Source: Selenomonadales bacterium
GTDB lineage: Bacteria > Bacillota > Negativicutes > Sporomusales > UBA7701
Reading direction: 5' to 3'
Assembly (NCBI GenBank): GCA_029975165.1
Contig: JARKPR010000035.1
Location: 78,227 to 142,226, forward strand
Length of the DNA stretch: 64,000 nucleotides
Part shown: positions 47,281 through 55,491 of the stretch, piece after piece
Layout: every line of letters begins with the position of its first letter
How positions within the stretch are numbered: the stretch's first letter is position 1
Program-made: the position numbers and the translations under genes
The notes under the pieces: model-generated
Told to the model about the DNA's origin: nothing
Databases searched by the model: none
Seen by the model: the letters and a program-made list of their open reading frames with translations, nothing else

Positions 47281-48320
47281 GGTTTGGGATCCTCAACCCC
47301 GCTTTACATCAGGGTTGAATGGACTTTACTTAAATTGATAATTTCGGCGAACCGAAAAAGAGAGTCTGCCAATTATCGAATGTATGCAATAAAAAAATGA
47401 TCTGGTGGACAGAGATTTATCCATTCGGTAACTAAAGATTTATTCCTTATTCAACAATTTATAAATCAGGAGATTCTTCAAAAATGCCATCCTCATTCTT
47501 CCTCTTTTGCCTTTCATTCCGCTGGTGGAATTAGAAAAGTGCATCAGTACACTGCGGTGCGAAATGGCTTTTCCAATTTGACCTTACCGATTTTTTTTAC
47601 GATGTTACCGAAATTGATGTGTATCAAGTTTTCAAAGCAATGGGATATCGAAATTTATTGTCTTTTGAACTCGCGAGGTTGTGTACAACTACCCGCCTAC
47701 CACGAGGCCAGAAACGACTTCTTTCACATAATGATGGGGGTTATGGCGATTTCCCATATTCTGAGAAATTTGGCGAGGTTGGTGTACTTCCACAAGGAGC
47801 ACCGACAAGTCCAATGTTAAGCAATTTAGCGTCGTTAAAACTAGATGAGTCTTTAAATAGTTTTGCTTTAGAACACGGGTTTGTATATACACGTTATGCT
47901 GATGATATTACTTTTTCTGCAAGTTATCTACCCAGAAGCCATAGCGTTCGTGATATTCAGAGAGCCATTATCAATATCATTAGGAGAGAAGGGTTCAAAA
48001 GGAGAGAAGGGTTCAAAGAAAATGAAAACAAATTACGTATTGCAGGGCCTGGGTCAAAAAAGGTTGTACTAGGGTTATTGATTGATGGCAGTGTACCTCG
48101 AATATCTGAGGAAATATACAAACGTATAGACCGTCATCTTTATGCATCTACAAAGTTTGGTTTAGTAGATACGGCAGCTCATGAAGGTTTTGATTCAGCT
48201 TTCGGATTTTACAATCATCTCTCGGGACTTATAGCTTTTATTAAGGATGTTGATTTTAAGCGATGGGAAGAATTTTCGACTCGCTTTAAAATAATACAAA
48301 CACCATGGAGGGATGGTTAA
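47281..48320 (+). pseudogene. Retron-type reverse transcriptase, decayed
   Basis: About 345 codons, the size of retron RTs. Seen in order: YRMYAIKK then an in-frame TGA (47398) followed by SGGQRFIHSVTKDLFLIQQF (motif 0-1), a frameshift near 47535, ASVHCGAKWLFQFDLTDFF (motif with first catalytic Asp), VLPQGAPTSPMLSNL, the catalytic YADD in RYADDITFSAS, KLRIAGPGSKKVVLGLLIDG (thumb). An 18-bp tandem duplication (47982-48017) inserts six residues. RNA-templated DNA synthesis is ruled out for the full protein unless the TGA and the frameshift are bypassed. Stays in the AT-rich island. Confidence 0.8.
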
Positions 48321-48500
48321 TGACACAGGGGGACGCCACATTACCATCATCAGAACCGTTAGCCATGGCAAACCGCCACGAAGGGCGCGCCGAGCCCTAA
48401 AATTCGCCATTACTTATGATACGGAGATCCGCGATTGATTTTGAACGGATGATTAGAAAGGGGATCGGGACCAGAAATGGTCACATGACCCACATAAACT

Positions 48501-48706
48501 ACGGCCATTATATGCTTCCAATTTTGAATCACGGCCGCTTTATGCTTCCAACATCGAAATTAATGAAAAAATGGACCCACGAATTCCGTGGGTCCATTTC
48601 CGTACCTCGGCCATTTTATGGTTCCAAGTCCGGCCAAGATATGGTCATATTCACAGTTTTTGCAAAGGGAAGCATAAAATGGTCAATTGGCCACTTTATG
48701 CTTCCC
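48501..48706. mobile_element. Transposon-end-like array, right side of the island
   Basis: Sites at 48503-48520, 48533-48550, 48609-48626, about 48631-48648, an inverted one at 48667-48684 and a direct one at 48689-48706, all fitting GGCC(A/G)..TTATG.TTCC. The last two form a palindrome like the one at 36876-36917. A GGACCCAC hairpin (48570-48598) lies between the second and third. The array at 55305-55425 repeats the hairpin plus two-site part. Confidence 0.65.
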
Positions 48707-48763
48707 TTTGACTTGCTTCTGGAACGGTCTTTTTTTGTTTTTGGGGCTTGTGGCGGCGGCGGG

Positions 48764-50203
48764 CTAGTTCGGTGCAGGCAAGGTCTTTATGTCTATTTTC
48801 CCGCTGAAATTGAGCGGCATCCGGTCGAGTTTGATGATGTATGAAGGAAGCATGTAATCCGGCAGGTGCTGCGCCAGCGATTTCAGCAGAGATTCCGCCG
48901 CAACACCGGGGTCGGCGACGATGTAGGTGCAGAGGAACTTGCTGCCCGCAGGATCGAGCCTGTCGACGACAACGGCTTCGTGAACACCGTCCTGCCGGAT
49001 GATGGCTTGCTCTATTTCGCCCAGTTCGACGCGGAAACCGCGGATTTTCACCTGATAATCGATCCGGCCGAGAAACTCCAGGTTGCCATCGGCAAGTTGC
49101 CTGCCGAGATCACCGGTACGGTACATCTTTTGCCCTGGTCGGAAGGGGTCGTCGACAAACTTTTCGGCGGTGAGCTCGGGCCGGTTGAGATAGCTGCGGG
49201 CATTGCCCGCACCGGCGATACATAGTTCGCCGGGTTCGCCGACCGGCTGACGCCGGCCGTTATTGTCCATGACATACACGGCGGTATTCCAAATCGGTTT
49301 GCCGATGGGAAAATTGTCGTATTGGCGGTCAACGGGAAAATCACTGGTGCATACCGTGTATTCCGTAGGCCCGTACGAATTGAGCACCTGATAGTTCCTC
49401 GGGGTGAAGCGTTTCAACGTGTCGCCGCTGATATCGAGAAGCCGCAGCGAGCGGTTGTCGAACAGCCGCATGAACATCTCGCCCAAGGGAGTGGTCAGGG
49501 AGGCGATCGTTATCTGATTGCGCTCGAAGAATTTGTTCAGGCCGCTGAGCCACTGGAGGAGCTTGTCCGGCACGATGTAGAGCGTGGCGCCGGCGATCAG
49601 GCAGGGGAAGATTTCGAGCACTGACGCATCGAACGTGAAGGAGACGCACTGGGCTTTGTGGTCGTCCGGCTGCAGGCCGTGGGAGGCTTTGTACCAGCAG
49701 CACATATTGAGCAATGATTGGTGTTCGATCATCACCCCTTTGGGGTTTCCGGTCGAGCCGGAGGTATATATGACATAGGCAAGGTCGTCCCTGGCCGGCT
49801 TTCGCCGTGAATCACCCGCCGGCCCGCTCCATGTCGCCGGGTCGTCCAGGCAAACCGCGCCGGCCGGCAGGCCGCCGCGGGCGGCATAAGTCTTGCTGGT
49901 CAGCAGCAGGGCGCATTTGGTGTCATCAAGGATGTAAAGCTGCCGTTCAGGAGGGTAGTGGGGATTTATGGGGACATAGGCGCCGCCGGCCTTCCAGATG
50001 GCCAGGACGGCTACGACCATTTCCACCGACCGTTCGATGAGGATGGCGACTAGGTCGCCATCCTTTACGCCTTTTGCGGCGAGCAGGCGCGCCAGCCTGT
50101 CGGCTCTGGTGTTCAGTTCCCGGTAACTGATGCTTCTGTCCCCGTCGACAATTGCCGGATGGTCGGGCGAAAGGCCGACCTGTTCCAGGAACAGATCCAG
50201 CAC
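48764..50203 (-). CDS. Stand-alone NRPS-type adenylation domain (possibly starting at 50340)
   Basis: 479 residues. Activates an amino or carboxylic acid as adenylate. Core motifs: YVIYTSGSTGNPKGV (A3), FDASV (A4), NSYGPTEYT (A5), GELCIAGAGNARSYLNRPELT (A6), YRTGDLGR (A7), GRIDYQVKIRGFRVELGEIE (A8), NFSGKIDIKTL (A10 with the catalytic Lys). GTG at 50203 has AGGAG upstream. However, ATG at 50340 with GGGAGTG would add 46 plausible residues, were it not for an A7 tract that puts it one base out of frame. Downstream of GNAT and carrier genes in one operon. Confidence 0.88.
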   Translation of the reverse strand: MLDLFLEQVGLSPDHPAIVDGDRSISYRELNTRADRLARLLAAKGVKDGDLVAILIERSVEMVVAVLAIWKAGGAYVPINPHYPPERQLYILDDTKCALLLTSKTYAARGGLPAGAVCLDDPATWSGPAGDSRRKPARDDLAYVIYTSGSTGNPKGVMIEHQSLLNMCCWYKASHGLQPDDHKAQCVSFTFDASVLEIFPCLIAGATLYIVPDKLLQWLSGLNKFFERNQITIASLTTPLGEMFMRLFDNRSLRLLDISGDTLKRFTPRNYQVLNSYGPTEYTVCTSDFPVDRQYDNFPIGKPIWNTAVYVMDNNGRRQPVGEPGELCIAGAGNARSYLNRPELTAEKFVDDPFRPGQKMYRTGDLGRQLADGNLEFLGRIDYQVKIRGFRVELGEIEQAIIRQDGVHEAVVVDRLDPAGSKFLCTYIVADPGVAAESLLKSLAQHLPDYMLPSYIIKLDRMPLNFSGKIDIKTLPAPN

Positions 50204-50379
50204 CGTTACTCCTGCGGGAAGTTCGCGGTCCGATGCGGCGTCGAGGCGGCGCAGGTATTCGATTTCCGCCGAGGTAAGCAGCGACAGCCCGGCAACCCGG
50301 CCGCGCTCCTCGTCGGGAGCAGTATTTTTTTGGCAGTCATGATTTCTTCACTCCCAGCCATGGGTTTTGCTCTCGGACG

Positions 50380-51380
50380 TTACCGGCCGACCGCTTCCCG
50401 GTCGGCGCGAATGAAAGCGAGCAGATCTTTGGCTATTTGGCTGCACAGCTTCGTGCGGGCGTAGTCCGGCTCCGCGCCGAGCACCTTTTGCATCAGCAAA
50501 CCGTCGCTGCCGAACCAGCGGGGCAGCAGACCTCCCAGAAAAAATCCTCTGGCCCGCATGGCGCTGACGGCGGCGCCCAGATAAGGCAGGGCGGCGTTGA
50601 CGGCGATCTGTAGGCTGATAACCCGCCTCTCGACAGCCTGGGTCAAGAGTTCATCCAGGAAGGTCTGCCAGTCGGCGCCGATTTCCCGGACCGCGATTTT
50701 CCAGGTCCGGGCGGCCGGGTAATAGGTATCTTGCCTGGCGGTCGGGCCCGCCGGCGGCAGAGGCGCAGCGGCCGGCCGAAAGGTTCGCGGCTTTAAGGCC
50801 TGGGCCAGATGGCGGATAACTTCGTCGTATTCCGCCGGAAGGTAGACGGCAGCGGTTGGCGCGGTGAGTTCGAGAAAATTGAACACGCACGATACCCGCG
50901 CGGGGGCCATTTCCCGATGTTCTTTGAAGCTGTCGCCCGACATCTGGTCGAGTTCGACGGCGCAATCGCGCATCCCCGCTTTTATGGAACCGACTTGTGA
51001 AGCGTAGTGGTGGCACACCGCTTCGCCGAAGATACCGTCACAGCCGTCATTCTCAAGAATTTCCGGGCTGAAATACCGTTTAGACAGGCCAGACGCCAGG
51101 CCGGTGAGTTTATGGGCAGGATGGACATCAGGTTCCCGGCCTCCCACAGCCGGGGGTTAGGAGCGCTTTTGAAAAGCGATACATAGCCTGCCGGCTGACC
51201 TTGGCGGTCGAAGGCCAGAAAGGCCGTTACCCGTCCGGCCGCGATCTCCCGCGCCAAGACGGCGGAATCATACACATCCTTAACCGGGAAGCCGTCGCCA
51301 TACACCGAGGGGAATACGCCGCCGACATCCCCGGCGTTGGCACTGTCGACAGGGACAATCTTAAACTCGCCGTCAATCAC
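50380..51380 (-). pseudogene. GNAT-like acyltransferase, frameshifted
   Basis: The N-terminal part (FKIVPVDSANAGDVGGVF to WEAGNLM) and the C-terminal part (VHPAHKLTGLASGLSKRYF onward) lie in two frames. Adding one base near 51125 joins them as NLMVHPAHK, the normal GNAT context. About 333 residues if repaired. The GTG at 51380 has CGGAGG upstream. Sandwiched between an acyl carrier protein and an adenylation domain gene. It may acylate or transfer from the carrier. Could be a real mutation, a programmed event or a sequencing error. Confidence 0.7.
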
Positions 51381-51405
51381 GGTTTTTCCTCCGCACAATT
51401 CGGGC

Positions 51406-51579
51406 TCAGCCGGCCAGGCGACGGTCGAGATAGCCGGCCACGGCGCCGAGAGTTTTGTGATTCTGCAAATCGTCCGGATCTATTTCCAGCGAAAACTCGT
51501 TTTCCATCAGGACAAGCAGTTCGGCCAGATCAAGAGAGTCAAGCTTCAGATCTTCGGCCAGCCTGGCATCGGGTTTCAT
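51406..51579 (-). CDS. Acyl carrier protein (short)
   Basis: 57 residues with LAEDLKLDSLDLAELLVLME, which contains the phosphopantetheine Ser in DSL, and a helix-III/IV region ending AGYLDRRLAG. About 20 N-terminal residues (helix I) usual for carrier proteins are not encoded in this frame, so the start may have been lost or the true start is upstream in a disrupted part. 25 bp before the GNAT start and in the same direction: carrier, acyltransferase and adenylation domain form a mini assembly line. No condensation or thioesterase domain seen. Confidence 0.8.
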   Translation of the reverse strand: MKPDARLAEDLKLDSLDLAELLVLMENEFSLEIDPDDLQNHKTLGAVAGYLDRRLAG

Positions 51580-51787
51580 AACGGATGGGGAATACCTGCG
51601 CCGGGACGACCCGTATCGCCAAGCCGAGGCAGAAAATGTGTTTCTATCCGTGGCATATGTCCTGTTTGCAAGAACTTTCGCATTTGGAAAAAGTGGCGCA
51701 TTGTCGAGATGGCGAGGCTCTCGAAGACTCCTTTAAAAGGTGGAGTCGTTTCGGGGACAGGTTAAGGAGATAAGACGATTTCTGGGC

Positions 51788-52231
51788 CTACACGTAAAAG
51801 GAGACGATGAAGTAATAGAACGCTATCGGTGTGCCATTGGCGATCACCTCATAACGGTACCAGCCCACCGCGGGGAAGAGCACTTGCCAGACGACGGGCT
51901 GGCTATATACGTAGCCATCGGTGGGAGCGCTGAAGGTGATGGGTTGGGTGGCTGTGATCACGGTGTTGGTGTCCATCTTGATGATGCGCATGGAGATATC
52001 GTATTTACCGGCGGTGCAGGTGACCTGATCCAGGGTTCGGAAGGCGATGGGTACGCCCATCGGCCCGGTAATTTTGGCGACGGTGCCGTCGGTTGTCGAT
52101 ACTTCCTCGGTGACCATTTTGAGGTTGGCGGCCATGTAGTGGCTTGTAGGGAGCGCCATTGGCGCCGCCAGAGCGGGGACGGTGAGGGACACAAGCACGA
52201 CGAGGGCCGCAAATAATTTGCCAATTTTCAC
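51788..52231 (-). CDS. Small secreted protein, unassigned
   Basis: 147 residues. Signal peptide at 1-22 (KIGKLFAALVVLVSLTVPALA), mature part rich in Thr/Val and aromatic residues, predicted beta (YDISMRIIKMDTNTVITAT; VGWYRYEVIANGTPIAFYYF). GTG with AGGAGG upstream; a longer frame from 52270 lacks support. No family recognised; an Ig-like or carbohydrate-binding fold is conceivable. It lies between the carrier-protein cluster and the repeat protein. Confidence 0.7.
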   Translation of the reverse strand: MKIGKLFAALVVLVSLTVPALAAPMALPTSHYMAANLKMVTEEVSTTDGTVAKITGPMGVPIAFRTLDQVTCTAGKYDISMRIIKMDTNTVITATQPITFSAPTDGYVYSQPVVWQVLFPAVGWYRYEVIANGTPIAFYYFIVSFYV

Positions 52232-52728
52232 GTTATCGCCTCCTATATGATGCTGCTTTCGTGATGCCATAGCAATTTTCCTCCATAAATTACAATTAAT
52301 GTAAAAATTATCCTAAAGGTGTAAAGCCGCGTCCCGTGAGCATTCCGGGGCATTTTTTAATTTTTTTGTTGCTAAAAACTTTACAATTGGAAATAATTAC
52401 CATAAAATGTAATTAAACCAAATATTTCCAATGAGATAATAATTATTATGGATTAAGTTCATAAAGTTTACCACATATGTATATATCTTGAAACGGGGAA
52501 TATCCTATGGGGTAATCTCCCTGTGGAGGCGGCTTTTGCCATGTCATCTGCACGGGGGAGGTTCCTGACAAGCGGTCGATCGCAGCCGGCGCGGGGGAAA
52601 CACGGTGCCGCCCGGCAGGCTGCGCGGGGAATACCAACTTATACACGTGGGGGGTGGCCATTTTTTTAATGTGACTCGCGCGTTTCAACCGGATATTCAA
52701 TCAAGGGAAAAATGGGAGGTCAAAACAA
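52232..52728. other. Long intergenic region before the exported repeat protein
   Basis: 52280-52480 is very AT-rich (poly-T and poly-A tracts). 52490-52660 is GC-rich and could fold extensively (for example GGAGGCGGC, GGGGGAGG, CGGCAGGCTGCGCGG). I tested the known riboswitch motifs I can recall and none fits. Likely holds the promoter and a structured leader for the repeat-protein gene. Confidence 0.4.
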
Positions 52729-53769
52729 ATGAAAAAACTCGCGATCCTTTGCATGGTCCTGATGCTCGTCGCCATGTGCGCCCCGGTGTTCGCCAACAGC
52801 GGTGACAGCAACCCCGCCACCTACGCTTCCGCCACCGTCAACAGCATCGGGGACAACAACCAAATCGGCATTCTTGGCGCTGGTGTATCTGGCTCCGTCG
52901 ACAACAACACGGCGAGAGCCATCAACGTGTCGATCGTCAACGGCTCCGCCGGCGCCCCGAGCAGCGGCAACAACATTACCGCCATCGGCGCCCAGGTGGT
53001 CGACAGCTATTACTGGAACACCGCCCAGATGGTTCCTACTAGCGGGAGCACTGCCGATGTCACCGCCACCAACCAGGCCCAAGGCCCCAACACTGTCACC
53101 GCTATCGGTGCCCAAGTCATCGGTTCCCACGACGTTAACACCGCTACCGTCCGCGGCGACGTTTCCGCTACCAACTCCGCCGGCACCGGCTATAACAGCG
53201 TCAGCGCAATCGGCGCTTCGGTCTACAACAGTGGTTACAACAACACTGCCCAGACCAACACTCAGTGGGGCACGGTCGAAGCCGTCAACAACGCCGGTAC
53301 CCACCATAACACTATTACCGCCGTCGGCGCCGCCATCGAAAACAGCGGCAGCGGCAACAACGCCTCCATCCAGTGCTACACCGTAGCCAACAACTGGGGC
53401 TGGGGCTCCGGCGGCTATAACAATCTCACCGCCCAAGGTGCCGTCATCATAGGCAGCGTCAATGGCAATACCGCCTTCGCCGGCCATTCGAGCGCCTACG
53501 TCGGCGTAGGCGCATGGGAAAACAACACCGTCGTCACCACCGGCGCGGCCATCGTAGGCAGCGGCTCCGGCAACACGGCCAGTTCCAACTACGCCGGCGC
53601 CAGTGTCTGGGGCAGCAATAACACCGTCACCGCCGTCGGTGCCCAGATCGTGAACAGCGGCTCCGGTAACACCGCCGCCGTCCTCGGTTGGCCTATCGGC
53701 GGCCAGACCAGCGTCAGCGTAACTGGCAGCGGAAACACCGTAACCGCCATCGGCGCCCAGGTAAAATAA
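52729..53769 (+). CDS. Exported 9-repeat protein (NTxTAIGAQV repeats)
   Basis: 346 residues. Signal peptide at 1-23 (MLVAMCAPVFA). The mature protein consists of nine repeats, each with a core like NTVTAIGAQVVGSGSGNTA, spaced 30-45 residues and separated by variable Thr/Ser/Asn-rich stretches. This is typical of beta-solenoid or amyloid-like surface proteins. The same core recurs at residues 43-64 of the autotransporter gene downstream. GGGAGGT precedes the ATG. 107 bp before the autotransporter, same strand. Not recognised as a named family; a partner or ligand of that adhesin is an inference. Confidence 0.8.
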   Translation: MKKLAILCMVLMLVAMCAPVFANSGDSNPATYASATVNSIGDNNQIGILGAGVSGSVDNNTARAINVSIVNGSAGAPSSGNNITAIGAQVVDSYYWNTAQMVPTSGSTADVTATNQAQGPNTVTAIGAQVIGSHDVNTATVRGDVSATNSAGTGYNSVSAIGASVYNSGYNNTAQTNTQWGTVEAVNNAGTHHNTITAVGAAIENSGSGNNASIQCYTVANNWGWGSGGYNNLTAQGAVIIGSVNGNTAFAGHSSAYVGVGAWENNTVVTTGAAIVGSGSGNTASSNYAGASVWGSNNTVTAVGAQIVNSGSGNTAAVLGWPIGGQTSVSVTGSGNTVTAIGAQVK

Positions 53770-53876
53770 GACTACAATGCTTAAGCCGCAGTGGCGGCGT
53801 TACCCTCCGCTGCCATTCCGACGGCGCGAACTATCTGAATCGCGCAAACTGACAAGAAAAGGAGGGGTAATCACCC

Positions 53877-54962
53877 GTGATAAGTAAATACGGCAAAGTC
53901 GTTTCCTTGCTCTGCGCACTCAGCCTGCTGCTCATTCCGGCAGGAGCGTTGGCCAGCAACAACAACGAGGCTACCGGCTCCGCCACCTCAGCCGTCAGCG
54001 GCAATGGCGTTACGGCCACCAGTATCGGCGCATCTGTACAGGACAGCGACAATAGCGTGGCGATCGGCAACAGCTTCCAGTTCGTGAATGTTGGCGAAGG
54101 CGGCCCCGTCTCAGTGGAGAACTACGGCGCGCTGTCGATCGCCGGTATGGGCAACACCGCCATCGGGGCCAACGCCCAGTGGGCCGAGGGTTCCGGCCTG
54201 AAAGCCATCGGCTACGGAGCGGTGGCCGGCTACGGCAACAACAACGTAGCCATTGGCAACTATGCCTATGCGGGCGGCGTACTCAATGGACCTAAAAGCA
54301 GCGAGAACACCGCGCTGGGAGCGTATGCACAGGCTTATGGCGGCGGCAGCGTTGCCCTGGGCGCCGGCTCGATCGCCAACCAGCCATACACCGTCTCGGT
54401 TGGCCAGCCTGGCTACGAACGGCGTATCACCAATGTGGCGCCGGGTGTCTACGGCACCGACGCGGTCAACATGAACCAACTGTGGGACACCCACGACAAA
54501 ATCAACCGCCTCGGGGCCACGGCCATGGCGTTGGGCGCTTTGGCTCCCATGGGCTATAACCCCAAAGAGCCCACCCAGTACACGGCCGGTATCGGCACCT
54601 ACGGTGGCCAGACGGGCTTTGCGCTGGGACTGTATCACTACACTAAGGAAAACGTCATGATCAACGCGGCCATCGGCATGAGCAGCGACGGCTGGGAAAA
54701 AGCCGGTCGGGCCGGCATAACCTGGATGGGCGGCGGCTCCAGGAAAACCAGGAAGGAAGAGCCGGTCAAGACGGTATTCGCCAGCAACATGCAGACCGCG
54801 CAGCCTGCCGATGGCAAGCCCGCGGCCGGCCGCGAGGGGAACATCCAGGATCGCGTGACCAAGCTCCTCGGCAACACCTCGGTCCAGGCGGAAGAGAAAA
54901 AACCTGCCTCCGTGACTGAAGGCGGCATCGTCGACCGGGTGAATAAGTTGCTAAAAGAGTGA
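53877..54962 (+). CDS. Trimeric autotransporter adhesin (YadA type) with C-terminal extension
   Basis: 361 residues. Signal peptide at 1-26; head repeats at about 40-170 of the YadA/Hep_Hag type (NTAIGANAQWAEGSGLKAIG; NTALGAYAQAYGGGSVALGA); neck ERRITNVAPG at 181-190 with GTDAVNMNQL; membrane anchor at about 205-283 (LGATAMALGALAPMG; GYRAGITW-like GRAGITW end). Normally the protein ends at this last strand. Here 78 residues follow, basic first (SRKTRKEEPVK), with two related motifs, IQDRVTKLLG at 323 and IVDRVNKLLK at 351. These would face the periplasm. GTG start with AAAGGAGGGG. Confidence 0.88.
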   Translation: MISKYGKVVSLLCALSLLLIPAGALASNNNEATGSATSAVSGNGVTATSIGASVQDSDNSVAIGNSFQFVNVGEGGPVSVENYGALSIAGMGNTAIGANAQWAEGSGLKAIGYGAVAGYGNNNVAIGNYAYAGGVLNGPKSSENTALGAYAQAYGGGSVALGAGSIANQPYTVSVGQPGYERRITNVAPGVYGTDAVNMNQLWDTHDKINRLGATAMALGALAPMGYNPKEPTQYTAGIGTYGGQTGFALGLYHYTKENVMINAAIGMSSDGWEKAGRAGITWMGGGSRKTRKEEPVKTVFASNMQTAQPADGKPAAGREGNIQDRVTKLLGNTSVQAEEKKPASVTEGGIVDRVNKLLKE

Positions 54963-55089
54963 CGCTGTCGCTAACGCAGGTGATCACGACCCTACTAAGT
55001 AGTGAAATGAACCCCTTAAAGTAGTTTTACCTGGTATGACCCCTCTTGGTAGACAGGAAGTATGGTGAAAACGTACAATTGATTATCAA
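54963..55089. other. Spacer and possible IS end
   Basis: Contains TGAACCCCTTAAAGTAG and TGACCCCTCTTGGTAGACA, which resemble an IS3-type end. Nothing else seen. Confidence 0.35.
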
Positions 55090-55255
55090 GGGGGGTTGTT
55101 CAAATATTCGCCGGAAATTCGAAAGCTGATTTACACAACTAAGTGCCATCGAAAATTTTAACAGGCAGTTTCGAGAGGTCATCAAGACAAAGAGCGCCTT
55201 CGTTCCGATGATGCTCTCATGAAAGTCCTGTACTTGTTTTATATCTTCATTAATA
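55090..55255 (+). pseudogene. IS256 transposase scrap
   Basis: LFKYSPEIRKLIYTT in one frame and AIENFNRQFREVIKTKSAF in another, with a shift near 55140 and a further one near 55207. Same region of the IS256 protein as the fragment at 39525, from a diverged element. Inactive. Confidence 0.75.
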
Positions 55256-55304
55256 CCGGATACCGGAAAGTTCGGTGGTTTAGGGTACTTCGTGCATAAA
55301 ACAA

Positions 55305-55425
55305 GGCTGTAGACATTGACTTTGTCTACAGCCGGGGACCCGCATTTTATGCGGGTCCTTAGACGTATCTTAGCCTTTATGGTTTTAACTCCGGCTAAGT
55401 TATGGCCATATTTATATACGTCAAC
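55305..55425. mobile_element. Second copy of the hairpin plus end-site array
   Basis: Two hairpins (GGCTGTAGACA/TGTCTACAGCC at 55305-55333 and GGACCCGCATTTTATGCGGGTCC-type at 55336-55358) are followed by TTAGCCTTTATGG and CCGGCTAAGTTATGGCCATAT. This lines up with 48570-48655, including the changed but still paired hairpin arms. It marks the right edge of the accessory region. Confidence 0.6.
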
Positions 55426-55491
55426 AGGCCTCTTCACATTCCCGGTTGGCCAGTTATTCGCCGGTGTCTCTCAAGGTGTGGACGTATTCTG

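Noticed and set aside
52490..52660. Possible riboswitch ahead of the repeat-protein gene
   Set aside because: GC-rich and foldable, but no match to any aptamer motif I know.
53000..53769. Periodic DNA in the repeat-protein gene as a CRISPR-like array
   Set aside because: The period comes from degenerate protein repeats in a good open frame; spacers and repeats are not conserved as DNA.
55027..55437. Minus-strand open frame over the IS256 scrap
   Set aside because: It reads antisense through a recognisable plus-strand transposase remnant and a hairpin pair.
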